Shown piece after piece: positions 1 through 7,884 of a stretch of DNA of 43,445 nucleotides; within the stretch, counting starts at the first letter, position 1, and each line of letters opens with the position of its first letter. Source of the DNA: Anaerolineales bacterium (GTDB lineage: Bacteria; Chloroflexota; Anaerolineae; Anaerolineales; UBA11579); assembly GCA_016935415.1 (NCBI GenBank), contig JAFGRA010000173.1:1-43445 (forward strand), in the 5' to 3' direction. The translations under genes and the position numbers were made by a program. Below the pieces are notes generated by a model. The model saw only the letters and a list, made by a program, of their open reading frames with translations, made no database searches and had not been told where the DNA came from.

Positions 1-960
1 ATCAAGCTCGACCTGCACCGCCGCGACTTCACGATCAACACTTTGGCGCTGCGCCTGGACGGGCGGCATTACGGCGACTTGCACGATTATTGGGGCGGAG
101 TCAGCGACCTGCAAAACGGCCTGATCCGCGTGCTGCACTCGCTCTCTTTCGTCGACGACCCCACCCGCATCTTGCGGGCGGTGCGCTTCGAGCAGCGCTT
201 CAATTTTCAGATCGAAGACCGCACTCTGGAATTGCTCCAGGCCGCCCTGCCCCTGCTCGACCGGGTTTCCGGCGACCGCGTGCGCCACGAATTGAACGCC
301 ATTTTGAGAGAAGACCATCACCTCGCCATGCTCGACCGTCTGGCCGAACTCGACGTGATCCCTGCCATTCACCCCGAACTGGTTTGGAGTGCGCCAGTGC
401 GCGCGCTACTGGCCGAGTTACAGACTGAAGCCCTCGAGCCAGAATGGGGACTGGATGAACTCGACGCCACAGCCGAATTACAACGCGATTTAAGCTACGT
501 ACTCTGGCTTTCCCACCTGGCAGCGGACAAAGCCCAGGCGGTTGGCCAACGACTGCGCCTGCCGCAGGCCCTACTAGCGGTAATTGCCGAAGCACAATCG
601 ATCTTGAGCGACCTTGAAAGCATTGAGGGCCGCCAGCCCAGCGCAGTGGTCGCGCGCCTGGAAAAGGTGCCGCACCTGGCAATTTACGCCGCCTACTTAC
701 GCACCGGGGACGAGGAGATCAAAACCGCCTTGCACACCTACGTGCAAGAATGGCAGCACATTACCCCCAGCCTGGACGGCCACGATTTACGCGAACGCGG
801 CCTGCCGCCCGGTCCACATTACCGCCAGATCCTCAACGCGCTGCGCGATGCCTGGGTAGACGGCCGCGTGTCATCCACAACAGAAGAACAATCCCTCTTG
901 GAAAAATTGATCCAGGAATATACCCCCACCCGGGAGCAGCCCGAAGAATCCGAGCATTAA
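1..960 (+). CDS. cca: CCA tRNA nucleotidyltransferase / poly(A) polymerase family protein, 3' part (5' end outside window)
   Basis: The reading frame is open from base 1, so the gene begins left of the window; only the C-terminal 319 residues are present. The first residues contain RRDFTINTLAL, the conserved end of the class II nucleotidyltransferase head domain. The RNA-binding linker signature DPTRILRAVRFEQRF follows about 35 residues later. The catalytic GGxVRD and DxD motifs would lie upstream and cannot be seen. The rest is the helical C-terminal half. The enzyme would add or repair CCA at tRNA 3' ends in the cytoplasm. The tRNA-Leu gene in this window does not encode CCA, which fits a need for such an enzyme. 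A poly(A) polymerase of the same family cannot be excluded. The GNAT gene follows 15 bases after the stop codon. Confidence 0.85.
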   Translation: MKLDLHRRDFTINTLALRLDGRHYGDLHDYWGGVSDLQNGLIRVLHSLSFVDDPTRILRAVRFEQRFNFQIEDRTLELLQAALPLLDRVSGDRVRHELNAILREDHHLAMLDRLAELDVIPAIHPELVWSAPVRALLAELQTEALEPEWGLDELDATAELQRDLSYVLWLSHLAADKAQAVGQRLRLPQALLAVIAEAQSILSDLESIEGRQPSAVVARLEKVPHLAIYAAYLRTGDEEIKTALHTYVQEWQHITPSLDGHDLRERGLPPGPHYRQILNALRDAWVDGRVSSTTEEQSLLEKLIQEYTPTREQPEESEH

Positions 961-975
961 GGACAATTGCCAGCG

Positions 976-3082
<2,107 letters not shown>

Positions 3083-3150
3083 TGCGATAGTAGGTATAGG
3101 GATAACCAGCGGTTGTTTATGACCTGTCTCTACTGAAATTCCTGGTTTTT

Positions 3151-3178
3151 GTAGGGGCGAACAGCAGTTCGCCCCTAC
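3151..3178. repeat. GTAGGGGCG-type palindromic repeat
   Basis: The arms GTAGGGGCGAAC and GTTCGCCCCTAC are perfect 12-base inverted repeats separated by AGCA. The same GTAGGGGCG core recurs near 18896-18910 (other orientation) and at 24443-24451, so this is one copy of a dispersed intergenic repeat family. The 293-base intergenic stretch 3083-3375 otherwise holds only the terminator-like hairpin described next. Confidence 0.7.
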
Positions 3179-3251
3179 GTCGCCCATCTGCAAAGGTGGT
3201 CCTTTATTACCCAGTTAATTTGTAAAGTCCAACTAAACCTGATCCTCCCCC

Positions 3252-3286
3252 AAAAAAGACATGGAAGATTTGACTCCATGTCTTTT
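3252..3286. terminator. Rho-independent terminator-like hairpin after the GH51 gene
   Basis: The arms AAAAGACATGGA (3254-3265) and TCCATGTCTTTT (3275-3286) pair perfectly around a 9-base loop. The stem is flanked by A residues on the left and ends in T residues on the right, so it could terminate transcription in either direction. It lies about 170 bases after the GH51 stop codon. Confidence 0.6.
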
Positions 3287-3375
3287 AGCTCCCTGAACAC
3301 GCTGGTGAAATTGAGGAATTGAACCAATTCGGCCTAAGATAGTAAGATTAAAAACATACGTTTGCGAGGCAGCCA

Positions 3376-3828
3376 ATGACCGAAAAGGAAAACCCTTGTT
3401 CCGACCCTGGCGCGGGGCAGTTCGATTTCTGGTTGGGTGAGTGGGAGCTGACCTGGGCCGACGGCGGGCGCGGCAGCAATCGGGTCAAGAAGATAATGGA
3501 CGGCTGTGTGATCCAGGAGAATTTCGACGGCACGCCTTCCACCCCACTGCGCGGCATGAGCGTGTCCACCTACCTGCCCGTCACCAACGAATGGAAGCAG
3601 ATCTGGGTCGACAACCAGGGCGGCTACCTGGATTTCAGCGGCGGGTTTGTAGATGGAAAGATGATCCTGGAACGTGAGGCCGTGATCGAAGGCCAGCCGG
3701 TCAAGCAGCGCATGGTGTGGTACAACATCCAGGCCGATGCACTGGAATGGGACTGGGAACGCTCAGACGATGGTGGCCAGACCTGGAAAACCCTGTGGCA
3801 CATCGACTATAAACGCAGCGGGACTTGA
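3376..3828 (+). CDS. Conserved hypothetical protein with FDFWLGEW motif (DUF1579-like)
   Basis: A 150-residue soluble protein with no signal peptide or membrane segment. Near the N-terminus it carries FDFWLGEWELTW, a motif typical of small beta-barrel proteins annotated as DUF1579 or related. The rest alternates short predicted strands rich in Trp, Gly and Asp (for example QIWVDNQGGYLDFSG and WDWERSDDGGQTWKTLW), which fits a lipocalin-like barrel. No catalytic residues can be pointed to and no function is known to me. The gene stands alone, with hairpins on both sides. The family label is tentative; the coding call is firm from length, codon use and the conserved motif. Confidence 0.7.
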   Translation: MTEKENPCSDPGAGQFDFWLGEWELTWADGGRGSNRVKKIMDGCVIQENFDGTPSTPLRGMSVSTYLPVTNEWKQIWVDNQGGYLDFSGGFVDGKMILEREAVIEGQPVKQRMVWYNIQADALEWDWERSDDGGQTWKTLWHIDYKRSGT

Positions 3829-3834
3829 TGCATG

Positions 3835-3866
3835 AGTAGGGACAGGTTTCTAAACCTGTCCCTACT
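3835..3866. repeat. Perfect 15-base palindrome (AGTAGGGACAGG type) between convergent genes
   Basis: AGTAGGGACAGGTTT (3835-3849) and AAACCTGTCCCTACT (3852-3866) form a perfect inverted repeat with a 2-base centre. It lies 7 bases after the stop of the upstream gene and resembles the GTAGGGGCG repeats in design. It could also act as a hairpin terminator for the plus-strand gene, since it is followed by ACAAAAAAAC rather than a T run. Confidence 0.6.
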
Positions 3867-3868
3867 AC

Positions 3869-3897
3869 AAAAAAACACGGCGCAATTTCCGCCGTGT
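3869..3897 (-). terminator. Rho-independent terminator of the YchF gene
   Basis: Read on the minus strand, ACACGGC, a 9-base loop and GCCGTGT are followed directly by a run of seven T (the A run at 3869-3875). It lies 31 bases past the YchF stop codon, the expected place. Confidence 0.75.
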
Positions 3898-3927
3898 CTA
3901 CGTTTACCTGTCTACTCCTCTTCCCGC

Positions 3928-5013
3928 TCACACATTGAACAACACGTGCATGATCTCACCGTCTTTGACGATGTACTCCTTACCCTCTACGCGCAGCTTA
4001 CCGGCCTCGCGCGCTTTAGCCAGGCTGCCCAGCGAGGACAGGTCTTCGTAACTGACCACCTCTGCGCGGATGAAGCCCTTCTCCAGGTCGGAGTGGATTG
4101 TCCCGGCGGAGCGGCGCGCCGTGCTGCCCCGCTCGACCGTCCAGGCATGGCAGTCGTCCTCGCCTACGGTGAAGAAGGACTGCAAACCCAACAGGTCATA
4201 GGACACCTGGATCATGCGGTTGAGGCTGGGTTCTGTGATACCGTATTCCTGCAAGAATTCCTTGGCTTCGTCGGGGAGCAACTGGGCGATCTCCATTTCA
4301 AGCTGGCCCTGTAAAGCGACGACTTCATCATAAGAGGTCACACCAGAAACATCTGGCGCGTCCTGCCCTTCAGCCAGGTTGAGTACCACCAGCATGGGGC
4401 GCAGGGTGAGGAAGCTGTAACTGGACAGGCTCTTCAATTCTTCCGGGGTCAGTTCCATTTCGCGCAGCGGCTTTTCCTCAGAGAGGTGGGCCTGCAAACG
4501 GGTAAACAGCTCCTGTTCGCGCTCGATGGCGGCCTTATCACGCCCGCCCTTTTTGCGCTCTTCGCCCAAACGCTCCAGCTTGCGCTCGACCACGATCAGG
4601 TCGCTGAGCAGCAATTCGGTGTCCATATTGGCGATATCGCGCTGTGGATCGACGCTGCCCATGATATGCGCTACGCTCTCGTCTGGGAAGCAGCGCACCA
4701 CGTGCAGGAAACCGTCCATGGTCGCCAGGTGATTGATGAGTTCGCCGGAGATTTCACCTTTATTGCCGTTGCTATTTCCATTGGCACTGCCGTTCAGTCC
4801 GGCAATGTCGGCATAGATCACCTTGGCAGGTGAGATCTTCTTGGGGTGGTAAATTTCCACCAACCGGTCAAGGCGCGTGTCGGGCACATCGACAACGGCG
4901 GTATGCACTTCCACGCGCCCGCCGGTCATCGCCGTGGGGCGGTCGCCGCGCGTCAGCGCGTTGAAGATCGTGGTCTTGCCAGATTGCGGTAATCCAATAA
5001 TTCCTAAACGCAT
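3928..5013 (-). CDS. ychF: YchF/Obg-like P-loop NTPase (divergent YchF)
   Basis: This 361-residue protein matches YchF in length and layout: a P-loop G domain at the N-terminus, a coiled-coil insertion near residues 140-200 (KLERLGEERKKGG), and a C-terminal TGS-like domain ending in EGKEYIVKDGEIMHVLFNV. YchF proteins are ribosome-associated NTPases that often prefer ATP because the G4 NKxD motif is altered. Here the G4 region reads VVLNLAEG, consistent with that. Two things are unusual. The P-loop is GLPQSGKT rather than the common GLPNVGKS. After DIAGL at residues 69-73, the usual switch-II sequence is replaced by an Asn/Gly/Ser-rich stretch (NGSANGNSNGNKG). It may therefore be a YchF paralogue. 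The minus-strand ATG at 5011-5013 agrees with the family start. Confidence 0.85.
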   Translation of the reverse strand: MRLGIIGLPQSGKTTIFNALTRGDRPTAMTGGRVEVHTAVVDVPDTRLDRLVEIYHPKKISPAKVIYADIAGLNGSANGNSNGNKGEISGELINHLATMDGFLHVVRCFPDESVAHIMGSVDPQRDIANMDTELLLSDLIVVERKLERLGEERKKGGRDKAAIEREQELFTRLQAHLSEEKPLREMELTPEELKSLSSYSFLTLRPMLVVLNLAEGQDAPDVSGVTSYDEVVALQGQLEMEIAQLLPDEAKEFLQEYGITEPSLNRMIQVSYDLLGLQSFFTVGEDDCHAWTVERGSTARRSAGTIHSDLEKGFIRAEVVSYEDLSSLGSLAKAREAGKLRVEGKEYIVKDGEIMHVLFNV

Positions 5014-5193
5014 AACTTTCTTCCTATCATAAAATTCCGTCTTCTAAGCCGGGAATTATACAATAGTCTACAGATTTGTGGAGATGTATTTACAAAACAT
5101 TTACACTTTCGTAAGGGGGAATTCTGGGACGAGGTTTCCATTCCCCGCAACCTTGACCCCACAAAAGCAATTCGTTATACTTAGGCCCACATT

Positions 5194-5277
5194 GCCGAAG
5201 TGGCGGAACTGGCAGACGCGCGCGACTCAAACTCGCGTGCCCGTAAGGGCTTGTGGGTTCGATTCCCACCTTCGGCA
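5194..5277 (+). tRNA. tRNA-Leu, anticodon CAA
   Basis: The acceptor arms GCCGAAG (5194-5200) and CTTCGGC (5270-5276) pair fully, and A5277 is the discriminator base. The anticodon stem CGCGA/TCGCG encloses the loop CTCAAAC, giving CAA at 5228-5230. A long variable arm (GCCCGTAAGGGC region) marks this as a class II tRNA, and GTGGGTTCGATTCCCAC is a typical T arm. CCA is not encoded (the sequence continues CAC). It is a single tRNA gene followed at once by a terminator. Confidence 0.95.
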
Positions 5278-5281
5278 CACG

Positions 5282-5312
5282 AAACTGCTCAAGATAATCT
5301 TGAGCAGTTTTT
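5282..5312 (+). terminator. Rho-independent terminator of tRNA-Leu
   Basis: AAACTGCTCAAGAT and ATCTTGAGCAGTTT form a long perfect stem with a very short loop, followed by TTTT. It starts 5 bases after the tRNA 3' end. Confidence 0.9.
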
Positions 5313-5440
5313 GTCTATTATGAAGGTGTGATCCCGGAAAGAAACTGGATGAGTTAATAATTTGAGTTCGCATATAAAGGCATCATAGGCGCGATAGGTT
5401 GGTCACCCGAAAAAAGCACATTCCAAAAAAGGTATAAAGG

Positions 5441-5446
5441 TATAAT
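5441..5446 (+). promoter_or_regulatory. Possible -10 box of the GNAT gene at 5475
   Basis: TATAAT lies 28 bases before the start codon, leaving a short leader that includes AGAGGA as ribosome binding site. No convincing -35 box is seen. Confidence 0.4.
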
Positions 5447-5474
5447 TGAAAAACGGGAGCGCAGAGGACAAAGC

Positions 5475-6080
5475 ATGGAAATAACTTGTTTGCATCAACA
5501 TCAAATCAAAAAAGCGTCAGAAGTTTTAGCAGCTTCCTTTTTCGATTACCCGATGTTCACCTTCTATTTTCCCGATGAAAATCGGCGCAAGCACTACCTG
5601 CCCTGGTACTTCCGGAATATTCTGAACACCGCCTATCGCTATGGAGAAATTTATACAACAGCTGATGTTTCAGGTGTGATTTTTACGTTACCGCCAGATC
5701 ATAACCAGATTACCCTCTGGGAATATGTCCAGAATGGTTTTTTGCTGACCCCCTTAATTTTGGGTTTCCGGAATTATGTCCGCTCAATGGAATGCGAACA
5801 GTTCGTTGATGAAACGCGAGCAAAATTATTAAAACTTCGGCCGCATTATTATTTGTGGGGTTTGGGAGTTGATCCCAATCAAAAGAAAACGGGGATAGGC
5901 GCAACTTTATTGCAGCTCATTCTTGAAAAAGCTGATCGAGAAAATACGGCCATTTATTTAGAAACACACTCCGAGAATAATGTTCCCTATTATGAAAAAT
6001 ATAAATTTGATCTACTCCATACGGCCAAGATCCCAAAACATAATCTACCGTTTTGGTGTATGCTGCGAGAGCCCGGCTAA
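5475..6080 (+). CDS. GNAT family N-acetyltransferase
   Basis: A 201-residue protein with a C-terminal GNAT core: YYLWGLGVDPNQKKTGIGATLLQ near residues 125-147 provides the beta4 strand and the acetyl-CoA pyrophosphate loop (Q-K-K-T-G-I-G), and NVPYYEKYKFDLLHTAKIP is the motif B region. The N-terminal part, with FFDYPMFTFYFPDENRRKHYLPWYFR, resembles the GNATs found beside stress or toxin functions, but its substrate is unknown. AGAGGA five bases upstream fixes the ATG at 5475. The gene is visibly richer in A and T than its neighbours, so it may have been acquired by transfer. It is a single gene, with a weak hairpin about 75 bases after its stop. Confidence 0.85.
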   Translation: MEITCLHQHQIKKASEVLAASFFDYPMFTFYFPDENRRKHYLPWYFRNILNTAYRYGEIYTTADVSGVIFTLPPDHNQITLWEYVQNGFLLTPLILGFRNYVRSMECEQFVDETRAKLLKLRPHYYLWGLGVDPNQKKTGIGATLLQLILEKADRENTAIYLETHSENNVPYYEKYKFDLLHTAKIPKHNLPFWCMLREPG

Positions 6081-6154
6081 AATGCTGGCAAGAATTCTTA
6101 TAGGAACAGGATTGGGTGCGGTTGTGAACAGATCCAAAGTGGGGCACGGACAAC

Positions 6155-6183
6155 AAAATGGTCGTTGAAGGCCATTTTCATTT
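6155..6183 (+). terminator. Weak terminator-like hairpin
   Basis: AAAATGG (6155-6161) and CCATTTT (6172-6178) pair around a 10-base loop and are followed by CATTTATC, a poor T tract. It is the only structure seen between the two acetyltransferase genes. Confidence 0.4.
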
Positions 6184-6234
6184 ATCATTATCCCATTATG
6201 GTAAGATTCTAGGGAAAGGAAAGCTGGGACAATT

Positions 6235-6822
6235 ATGAAACTCACCGGCAAACGCCTCATCCTCCGTGATCCGCAACTCCGCGATTTGGAAGCATTCGCT
6301 TATTGGTTCCAGCCAGGGAGAGCATGGCAGAAAACAGACGGGCCTTATTATCCAAGCGCCACAGCAGAAGAAGTTGCTGCCGTCATCGCCCAGTGGGAGC
6401 AAGCCATCACTGCCCAAGACTGGCCCGAACTGCGCCAGCGGCTGGTGATCGCCGACGCGCAAGCGGATACCGTGATGGGGACAATTTCCCGCTATTGGAT
6501 CAGCCAGGAGACCAACTGGGCGGCGATTGGGATTGGCATTTACAACCCGGAAGATTGGGGCAAAGGCTACGGCTACGAGGCCCTGGGACTGTGGTGCCAG
6601 TACCTCTTCGACCAGGAACCCAAATTCGTGCGCCTCGACCTGCGTACCTGGTCGGGCAACATCGGCATGATGAAACTGGCCGAGAAGTTGGGCTTCAAAA
6701 AGGAAGCCGTTTTCCGCATGGCACGCATCGTAGAAGGGGAATATTACGATGGGCTGGGCTATGGCGTTTTGCGCAGTGAGTGGGAAGCCTATTACCCTAA
6801 AGGTTTTTTCACTGCTTTGTAA
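6235..6822 (+). CDS. GNAT family N-acetyltransferase, RimJ/RimL type
   Basis: This 195-residue protein follows the RimJ/RimL plan: MKLTGKRLILRDPQLRDLEAF at the N-terminus, IGIGIYNPEDWGKGYGYEAL as the acetyl-CoA loop near residues 100-120, and GNIGMMKLAEKLGFKKEAVFRM as the conserved N-x-x-x-x-x-L-x-x-LGF-x-x-E motif. Such enzymes acetylate N-termini of ribosomal proteins or small molecules; the target here is unknown. Several aromatic residues replace the usual sequence in the middle (YWISQETNWAA). The gene converges with the DUF4256 gene, with a perfect inverted repeat between them. Confidence 0.9.
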   Translation: MKLTGKRLILRDPQLRDLEAFAYWFQPGRAWQKTDGPYYPSATAEEVAAVIAQWEQAITAQDWPELRQRLVIADAQADTVMGTISRYWISQETNWAAIGIGIYNPEDWGKGYGYEALGLWCQYLFDQEPKFVRLDLRTWSGNIGMMKLAEKLGFKKEAVFRMARIVEGEYYDGLGYGVLRSEWEAYYPKGFFTAL

Positions 6823-6846
6823 AAAATCATTATGGGCACAAGCGAA

Positions 6847-6880
6847 TGCTGCTGAACGGCATAGCACCGATTCAGCAGCA
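6847..6880. terminator. Inverted repeat between convergent genes
   Basis: TGCTGCTGA (6847-6855) and TCAGCAGCA (6872-6880) are perfect 9-base arms with a 16-base loop, placed between two convergent genes. There is no strong T run on either side, so a bidirectional terminator role is an inference. Confidence 0.4.
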
Positions 6881-6912
6881 ACGCTGATCAGCCGCCCATC
6901 TTTGACCAAAAT

Positions 6913-7515
6913 TCAGACCCTGAGCACGCCACGGAACCCCCTGGAAGAATAGAAGGATGGCGCACTATTGTGGCCTACGAAGACCCTGTTGTAACGGCGA
7001 TTACCATAGATTGCCCCGCCTAACGCTCTAACTTCAACCGGTGTTTTTAGCCAGCTTTCAGTTTTGGTATCAAATTCTCCCAGCTCCTGGAGTTGGCTGT
7101 ACTGATCCTCATTCAATAGCTCGACCCCCATGGCGGCTGCCAGGTCCACCGCGTTTCCACCCGGGTGAACGCCTTTCTTAATTCTTGCCTGCTCTCCCTC
7201 TCCATCGTAACAAATGCTTCGCCGTTCTGAAGGACTTTGCTCTGCACAATCATAAAAAATATATTCGTCCGTTTTTTCATCGTAGCCGACTACATCCGGT
7301 TCACCTCCAGTGGATTCCATAGCATTAAGTGACGACAGTTTTTCAGATTGCGTTTCGAGCCTTGCTTGTACTTTTGCCCATTCAAGGCCTTTGTGGCGCT
7401 CCATATTTTCCTCAAAACGAAGCTTCAGTTTTTCGAGCAGCTCTTCACCCTGATCTGGTGATATTTCTAAATTTACCTTAACTTTCGGGATAGCTTTACC
7501 ACTACCTTTTGGCAT
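6913..7515 (-). CDS. DUF4256 family protein
   Basis: A 200-residue soluble protein with the conserved blocks of DUF4256: WAKVQARLETQSEKLSSLNAM, MESTGGEPDVVGYDEKTDEY, EYIFYDCAEQSPSERRSICYD, NAVDLAAAMGVELLNEDQY, FDTKTESWLKTPVEVRALGG and a C-terminal YSSRGFRGVLRV. The family is widespread in bacteria and has no established function. The N-terminal 25 residues are Lys-rich and probably disordered. The ATG at 7513-7515 has AAAGGTG a few bases upstream on the minus strand. The gene is divergent from the 64-residue protein gene, with a palindrome between them. Confidence 0.9.
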   Translation of the reverse strand: MPKGSGKAIPKVKVNLEISPDQGEELLEKLKLRFEENMERHKGLEWAKVQARLETQSEKLSSLNAMESTGGEPDVVGYDEKTDEYIFYDCAEQSPSERRSICYDGEGEQARIKKGVHPGGNAVDLAAAMGVELLNEDQYSQLQELGEFDTKTESWLKTPVEVRALGGAIYGNRRYNRVFVGHNSAPSFYSSRGFRGVLRV

Positions 7516-7569
7516 AAAAAAACACCTTTCTAATTAATTTGTAATATATCTCCTTGACCATCACTATGC

Positions 7570-7591
7570 TTGACAATCAATCTATTGTCAA
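7570..7591. promoter_or_regulatory. Operator-like palindrome between divergent genes
   Basis: TTGACAAT (7570-7577) and ATTGTCAA (7584-7591) are perfect arms with a 6-base spacer. Each arm contains the -35 consensus TTGACA reading outward, one per strand. On the minus strand, CATAGT follows at about the right distance for a -10 box of the DUF4256 gene. It may be a promoter overlapped by a regulator site; no regulator gene is adjacent. Confidence 0.4.
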
Positions 7592-7635
7592 GGGAGTTTA
7601 TGGTGGAATTAATACGACACTTAGAAAATCGAATA

Positions 7636-7665
7636 TTTACAAAGGACTGGCGAATGCTGTATAAT
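7636..7665 (+). promoter_or_regulatory. Promoter of the 64-residue protein gene
   Basis: TTTACA (7636-7641), an 18-base spacer and TATAAT (7660-7665) make a near-consensus sigma-70-type promoter. The predicted transcript would start about 10 bases before the start codon and include AAAAGGAG. Confidence 0.6.
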
Positions 7666-7683
7666 GCACAAAAAGGAGTGATT

Positions 7684-7878
7684 ATGTCCGAATACCAAAT
7701 TGCCGCCCTCAATGAAGATCAATTCAATAAGGTGCAAACGATCGAAGAAGAATTGGACCTGCACGTGCTTGCCCTGGAACCCGGCCTGGAGTTCGCTCAA
7801 CTCAGCCCAGATCAACTTGAGAAAGTGAAAAAATTGGAACAGGAATTGGGACTCACCTTAGTAGTCTATAAAATATAA
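7684..7878 (+). CDS. Small protein of two 24-residue repeats, unknown function
   Basis: A 64-residue protein whose start is set by AAAGGAG and the ATG at 7684, just behind a strong promoter. The sequence is an internal duplication with a period of 31 residues: residues 8-31 (ALNEDQFNKVQTIEEELDLH...) align with residues 39-62 (QLSPDQLEKVKKLEQELGLT...). L, D, Q, K, V, E, E, L and L are conserved at matching positions. Each unit looks like an amphipathic helix followed by a short strand. I recognise no family. An in-frame upstream extension to 7570 would run through the promoter and is not used. The protein ends 7 bases before the convergent HD-GYP gene. Confidence 0.75.
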   Translation: MSEYQIAALNEDQFNKVQTIEEELDLHVLALEPGLEFAQLSPDQLEKVKKLEQELGLTLVVYKI

Positions 7879-7884
7879 TTTCGA

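Noticed and set aside
5078-5323. 81-codon open frame over the tRNA-Leu gene
   Set aside because: It runs through the tRNA and its terminator and has no protein-like features.
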